A DNA stretch of 64,000 nt from Misgurnus anguillicaudatus. Taxonomy: Eukaryota; Chordata; Actinopteri; Cypriniformes; Cobitidae. Made by a program: the position numbers and the translations under genes. The stretch spans positions 4,025,501 through 4,089,500 of the forward strand of contig NC_073343.2 of the NCBI RefSeq assembly GCF_027580225.2. The letters are read 5' to 3'. Within the stretch, counting starts at the first letter, position 1, and every line of letters begins with the position of its first letter. This document shows positions 59,788-64,000 of the stretch, in pieces. Below the pieces are notes generated by a model, which was not told the origin of the DNA, did not search any database, and saw only the letters and a program-made list of their open reading frames with translations.

Positions 59788-60880
59788 GTAAGTTACACAT
59801 CTTTCCTTTGAGTTGTGTGCATATATTGCAAATCACTTTTGTATTTGCAGATTCTTATGGCTACGATTATATTTATATTCAATTATAAATTATAAATCAA
59901 GATGTTGTATTTGCTTTTTACATGCTTTGTCTTGTGACTAATAACATTATACCCATTGAAGAATTGCCATTTATTTTTCTGGAGAGGAAAATCTCAGCAG
60001 TGGTTAATACAGATTAATCTGAAAGCACCATCACAAATTTTAGCCATCGATGTCACCGAATTCACAATAAATAAACCTTTTTTACTTTCTTCAGCAAGTC
60101 TATAGAGTTGTCCCCTAGGTATGGCAGTCCTGCAGAGCGAGGTGACTGATAGCCCTATCTGTGCCTCATACATGGACTGCTAGCCATCCGAGTACTGGGC
60201 TTTTTAAGCAATCACACCTGAAGTTATTCAGACTCTGTTGCCACATGAATAGCTGTCCTTTACTCTGCTGTCTGCGAAGGTGAGGAAATCCAGTTTTAAA
60301 AGGATCCCTGCCATTGGAGGCACATTGGAGATGGGTAAAAGGAGCTTTATAATGCCCTCTTGCACCCAATTTCAGGGCCCCTGATAAGCTGCCATTGACA
60401 TGGCTCAGAGATGGCGCTGCAGTGGTGTTCTTTGGCCAACAGGGGGAGATGTTTACCCCTCAAAATGCTTTTCGAGTCATGAACGGACAGATGCGCTTTT
60501 AGTTTTTTGACCTCTTATTTAAGTGTTTTGAAGAAGCCTTCAAGCATTTTATTTATCCGGTCTGATACAAACCAAACACAACACAGTTGTTATGCAAATG
60601 TGATTGAATGTCCATTGCAGTTTTACATTTTGGGGGTATGAAACTACTTGATAGATGTTTGGGACTTGCTGATTGATTTTAAATTCAGATATAAAGATAT
60701 TGGATTGCCTTGGAAACCTAACCTGGTCAGCTCTCGTCTCAATGGGCATCTTAGGCTTTTTTCACTGTAGTTACGTGATATAACAATAAAATGCCATTTC
60801 AATAATATGTAATGCACAATTATTAAGTGGGAGTTAAAGTAAGATCAATTAATTCAAATTGGCTTTTGATTAAACAAATA
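59788..60880 (+). other. setd3: setd3 intron after the last visible exon, proximal part
   Basis: No exon or bounded transposon is recognised. Sequence about 60150-60440 (CTGCCATTGACATGGCTC, GGCGCTGCAGTGGTGTTC) has higher GC than its surroundings but no convincing reading frame. Confidence 0.5.
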
Positions 60881-61150
60881 CATTTCATTCTGGTTCTTGA
60901 GCTATTAAGGAAGCAATAATGTGCTGTGTTTCTCCCAATTTCCATTCAAAATATCCGCTGGTTTAGTTTCTTTCATTAGATGACTGTCAATTAGAGAAAA
61001 GAAAGTAATATTTCACATTGTCAAGATAAGGCATCAAATATTCATGCAAATTGATAATGTATTTGTCACTTTGTCTGTAAGTCCGTTGACATTCTCCTTA
61101 TTAAATGTTTTCTAGTTCATAAAAGGAGGTGGGTGGGTAATTAGAAACAA
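60880..61150. promoter_or_regulatory. Candidate conserved noncoding element
   Basis: This repeat-free, AT-rich block holds homeodomain/POU-type words: a perfect octamer ATGCAAAT at 61044-61051, TTAATAA/ATTAAG-like cores, GTCAATTAGAG and CATTAGATGAC. It has the look of a developmental enhancer, many of which surround the SETD3-BCL11B interval in vertebrates. This is inference only; conservation was not tested. Confidence 0.3.
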
Positions 61151-61559
61151 TATTATTGTTTTTCATACTCTGTTAATAACTGTTTAAATTAAAAATGTAT
61201 TTATGCTGTTTTCTGTACAGTGATTGTGACAAATAACAGGAAACACAATAAGCTGAAATGTATGCATTTGCTTCCTTAGGCCTTTGGCATCAAAAAGTTA
61301 ATAAATTCTTATATTTAAATTTTGTCAAGATGTTTGTGTCCATTAGGTGGCAGAAGTGAATTTTCCAATGATCCGGTCTATATGAATTGGAAGACTTTTT
61401 CATGTTGCATGTTGGTAAAAACCATGTAGCAGTACAGTAAAACAAAGCTTGGGGAACCTCGCGACGTAGTAAAATTACATACTGATCATGTAAACTTTTT
61501 CGATAACGACAAGATTTACTCTGTGTGTATTCAAGTAGGAGTTCGCATTGAAACGAACT

Positions 61560-63480
61560 CCTTGCTGTGTTTTTTTATGTGCACAGAGATTGGGTTAAGG
61601 GGGAGGGTTGTCTTGCCGGCCCTTCGGTGAGTGTCCTGTCCCTTTTGCGGCTCCTCTCCTCTCGGCTCTTCAGGTTGGAAGCCAGTGTCACTGTAATGAC
61701 TACTGTCAATGTCAGCCTCTCTTCTGAAGCGTCCGCAGATGACCGGGCTGGAAAATTAGCTTGTCGCATTGGCTTTGAATTGAATTGACCTGATTGTACC
61801 TTCCACACATGACTGACAACCCCAGCCCCCTTCTTCTGCCTCCTCTCCCCGCCGCTTTATCTGGTTCCTGCTCACCCCCCTCCCGGCATCTCTCGGAGAA
61901 GAACTAGGATAGCCAGGCCCTTCATCTGCAGGAATTGTGGAGCTTTTTATATATATATTTGTCTGTGTGAAGAGGGATAGGCTGTTGTCAGCGCCATGCT
62001 CCCTCTGAGGAGTATCTGTGCGCCTCCCGTGTCTGCGGGGGACCAATGATAGCTGCGCCTTCCTCGCCGGAGCCGGATGCGTGTGTGGGGGAGGTGAACC
62101 TCATAAGGTGACCCCGGTATGCAGCGAATGCAAAAGAACCTTGGTGCGATGCATCTGCTGCTGTTGATGAGAAATGAACCGCGTCCCAATGGTACAGTCG
62201 CAGCCCCCTCCCTCCTTGCACCTGGGAAGATATCTGTCTGACCTTCCCGATGCAGCTCGGAAAACGGGAGTTTTGTGGCACCGAATGACGAGGTGCATGT
62301 ATGTTATTCGCAAAAGATCAATGCTCAGCCGAACCCAAAAGACGGCTGGAACGGTCAACGTAGGAGAAGGTAAAATCAATTCCGTTTGATCCTCAGCATG
62401 CACCGGAATGAAGAGCTCGCTAATGCCGACCGGTGCGGCGGAAGAGACTCGGGGTGCTCGGGGATCTCGGAACCAGAAAGACCTCCTGGAGGCCACCGGC
62501 CAATTAGCCGCGTTTCCCGTCGTCCTTGTTAAGCGGAGCAGGCGCTCGTGGTGGGAGCTTTTGTTTTCTAATTGATTTACAGGGCTGTCCCCCCCTTACG
62601 TCTCTGAGCCACCGTGCCATTGTGCCACATGATGAATTACCTCTCTCTGGTGATGCTAATGTATCACAAGCTGAACCTGCAGCAGTGCAGCTGCCCTTTA
62701 TCTCTGAAAACTACACCTCATCAAACGTGCCGTCTAAAACTCCCTCTGTTTCATCTTACCCTAGTGTTTTACATGTGCACAATTTCTTTTTTTACGGACA
62801 AGTGGCCTTACCCCAAGTGCCGGACAGACCTCTCCATGGCCTTCCTGGCACCAGGCTTGCACCCCCTAGAGGTTTATCACTCGGTTCAACTAATTATTGC
62901 CTTAATTGAATCTATTATGGTACTCGGGCAATCTGAGTATTCGTCTCTCAAAGGGCTAAAAATATCATTAATGGCACTTTAACTCTTTTCAGGTGGCCTA
63001 TAATGGATACAGATGCTCTCCTAAATGTTTTTCCTTTTTTATTTAGCCGTATTCAGCACTACTTCGCTTAAGGAAATCTGCGGAGAACATCGCTCGACAC
63101 TCTCTGGAGATTTGCGCTATTACTTCCGTCAAACCCGTAATGTGTATTTTCATCCTTACCTTCAGCTGCAAACCCAAGGCTCAAACCCAAGACACTGAAT
63201 TCTGACTCGCTGGCTTTACAGGAGGCTTATCTTTTAATGGTTGTCCGTCATCGTACGCGAGCGCCGCTTCCGAGTCAAGCCGCTCACCAAATTCAGGCTT
63301 AAATGAGTGGAGTGGACAGCTTTAGCTCTGTTATTATAACCTGCTTTCAGAATTTACAGCTTCCTCTTCGACCTTCATCTACCTGCGTGCGCTACACCTT
63401 TGCCTGAGCTTGCGGCTGTGTCAATTGTACCAGAGATCTTTTTCTCAGCTGTAGAGCTGAATGTGATAAAAACCCTTTTT
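61560..63480. other. GC-rich, repeat-poor block of unknown role in setd3 intron
   Basis: Composition changes sharply from the AT-rich surroundings. Several overlapping frames on both strands stay open for 60-131 codons (for example minus 62101-62496, plus 62526-62909) because of base content. There is a TATA-like TTTTTATATATATATTTG at about 61945, a CCAAT at about 62042, and an acceptor-like TAATTGATTTACAG at about 62582. None of the translations resembles SETD3 or another family I know. It could be an internal promoter, an unannotated RNA, conserved regulatory DNA, or decayed repeat. Confidence 0.35.
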
Positions 63481-63974
63481 CCTTTAAACAAACCTGCAAA
63501 TATATGTGATCACACACTTTCCTTTTGGTATCACAGTCTTCGCTAAGTGTCTGTGGGTTTCCCAAGCAAGGGGGAATACAGGGCTCAATTAGTGTTAAGG
63601 AAATTGATTAATGGGGAGAGACAAGGAAGGCAAAAGTTAGCTACTACTTCAGAGTACGTCCATTTTATGCTTCTATTTCTCAGTTTGAGCGCCTAATGAT
63701 GCAGTTTGATTCACAGGAGTTTGCGCTCTCTTTTAATAAGTGCATGTATGTCTTGGGATTGTGTATCTGCAAGAGCGGATTATCTGGAGAACACTTAAGG
63801 GAATCGTTCACCCAAAATAAATATTCTGTAATTTATTGTCTGGTCTTCATTGTATTTATGCGCAAACTTCTTGTAATTAGCAGAATTATATACAAAAATT
63901 GGAATGTTTTCACGTTAAGTAAATTTCTGCGCCATACTTGTTATTTTTTTATACAGGTCCGCAAATAATTCGTC

Positions 63975-64000
63975 ATTTTGAAAGTTTACTTTTCTTTCAG
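63975..64000 (+). other. setd3: Probable 3' splice site at the window edge
   Basis: The last bases are a pyrimidine-rich tract, TTTACTTTTCTTTCAG, ending exactly at 64000. The preceding setd3 exon ends at 59787 in phase 0 and needs an acceptor further on. No other stretch in 59788-64000 encodes the expected SETD3 continuation. This makes 64001 a plausible exon start, but the sequence beyond is not visible. Confidence 0.4.

Noticed and set aside
62101..62909. Overlapping 127-131-codon frames on both strands as new genes
   Set aside because: High GC lowers stop density on both strands; no start context, domain or splice consistency was found. Reported only as a compositional island.

Overview
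The window is vertebrate nuclear DNA, almost certainly from a teleost and probably a cypriniform fish. The genes are split into short exons with GT-AG introns of 0.8 to more than 22 kb. About half of the intron sequence is made of small DNA transposons of the kinds common in carp- and zebrafish-like genomes: TTAA-flanked MITEs, hAT, Tc1/mariner, and tRNA-derived SINE fragments. No bacterial, phage or organellar feature is present.

Two genes are supported, both on the + strand. The first is ccdc85c (coiled-coil domain containing 85C). Its last five exons are at 22115-22194, 29820-29924, 34843-34938, 38113-38211 and 42604-42693. They join in frame and end in the family's conserved C-terminus. 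Exon 1, which should carry most of the coiled coil, lies before the window, so 1-22114 is intron. The second is setd3 (actin-histidine N-methyltransferase). It has a CCAAT-rich putative promoter and noncoding first exon near 46.6-47.0 kb, then coding exons 48327-48454 (ATG at 48352), 52213-52305, 55026-55174, 56710-56782 and 59531-59787. These give 225 residues, into the SET domain. The rest of setd3 lies beyond the window, and the window ends on what looks like a 3' splice site. In mammals CCNK lies between these two genes; I see no trace of it here.

Intron 1 of ccdc85c (1-22114) holds several transposons with exact target-site duplications. They include a 1.54 kb hAT element, a foldback element split by a LINE fragment, a TG..CA element inside a TTAA MITE, an internally deleted Tc1 copy, and a 795 bp hAT MITE. 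Later introns hold a piggyBac-like insert in a TA-flanked foldback, a 2 kb hAT element with a foldback inside it, and a complete 1.6 kb Tc1 transposon (39633-41251). That Tc1 has an uninterrupted 340-residue DD34E transposase and Sleeping Beauty-type IR/DR ends, and it is the most striking single element in the window.

The setd3 introns contain a stack of nested elements at 49.1-51.0 kb, including a fragment encoding a THAP-like zinc finger. A second copy of the foldback lies inside a 3-bp-TSD MITE at 57.2-58.6 kb. A GC-rich, transposon-poor block of unknown role lies at 61.5-63.5 kb.

The two genes are not known to act together. CCDC85C is a junction-associated coiled-coil protein and SETD3 a cytosolic actin methyltransferase. 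Their adjacency is conserved synteny. All assignments come from reading translations, splice sites and repeat ends; no database search was run.
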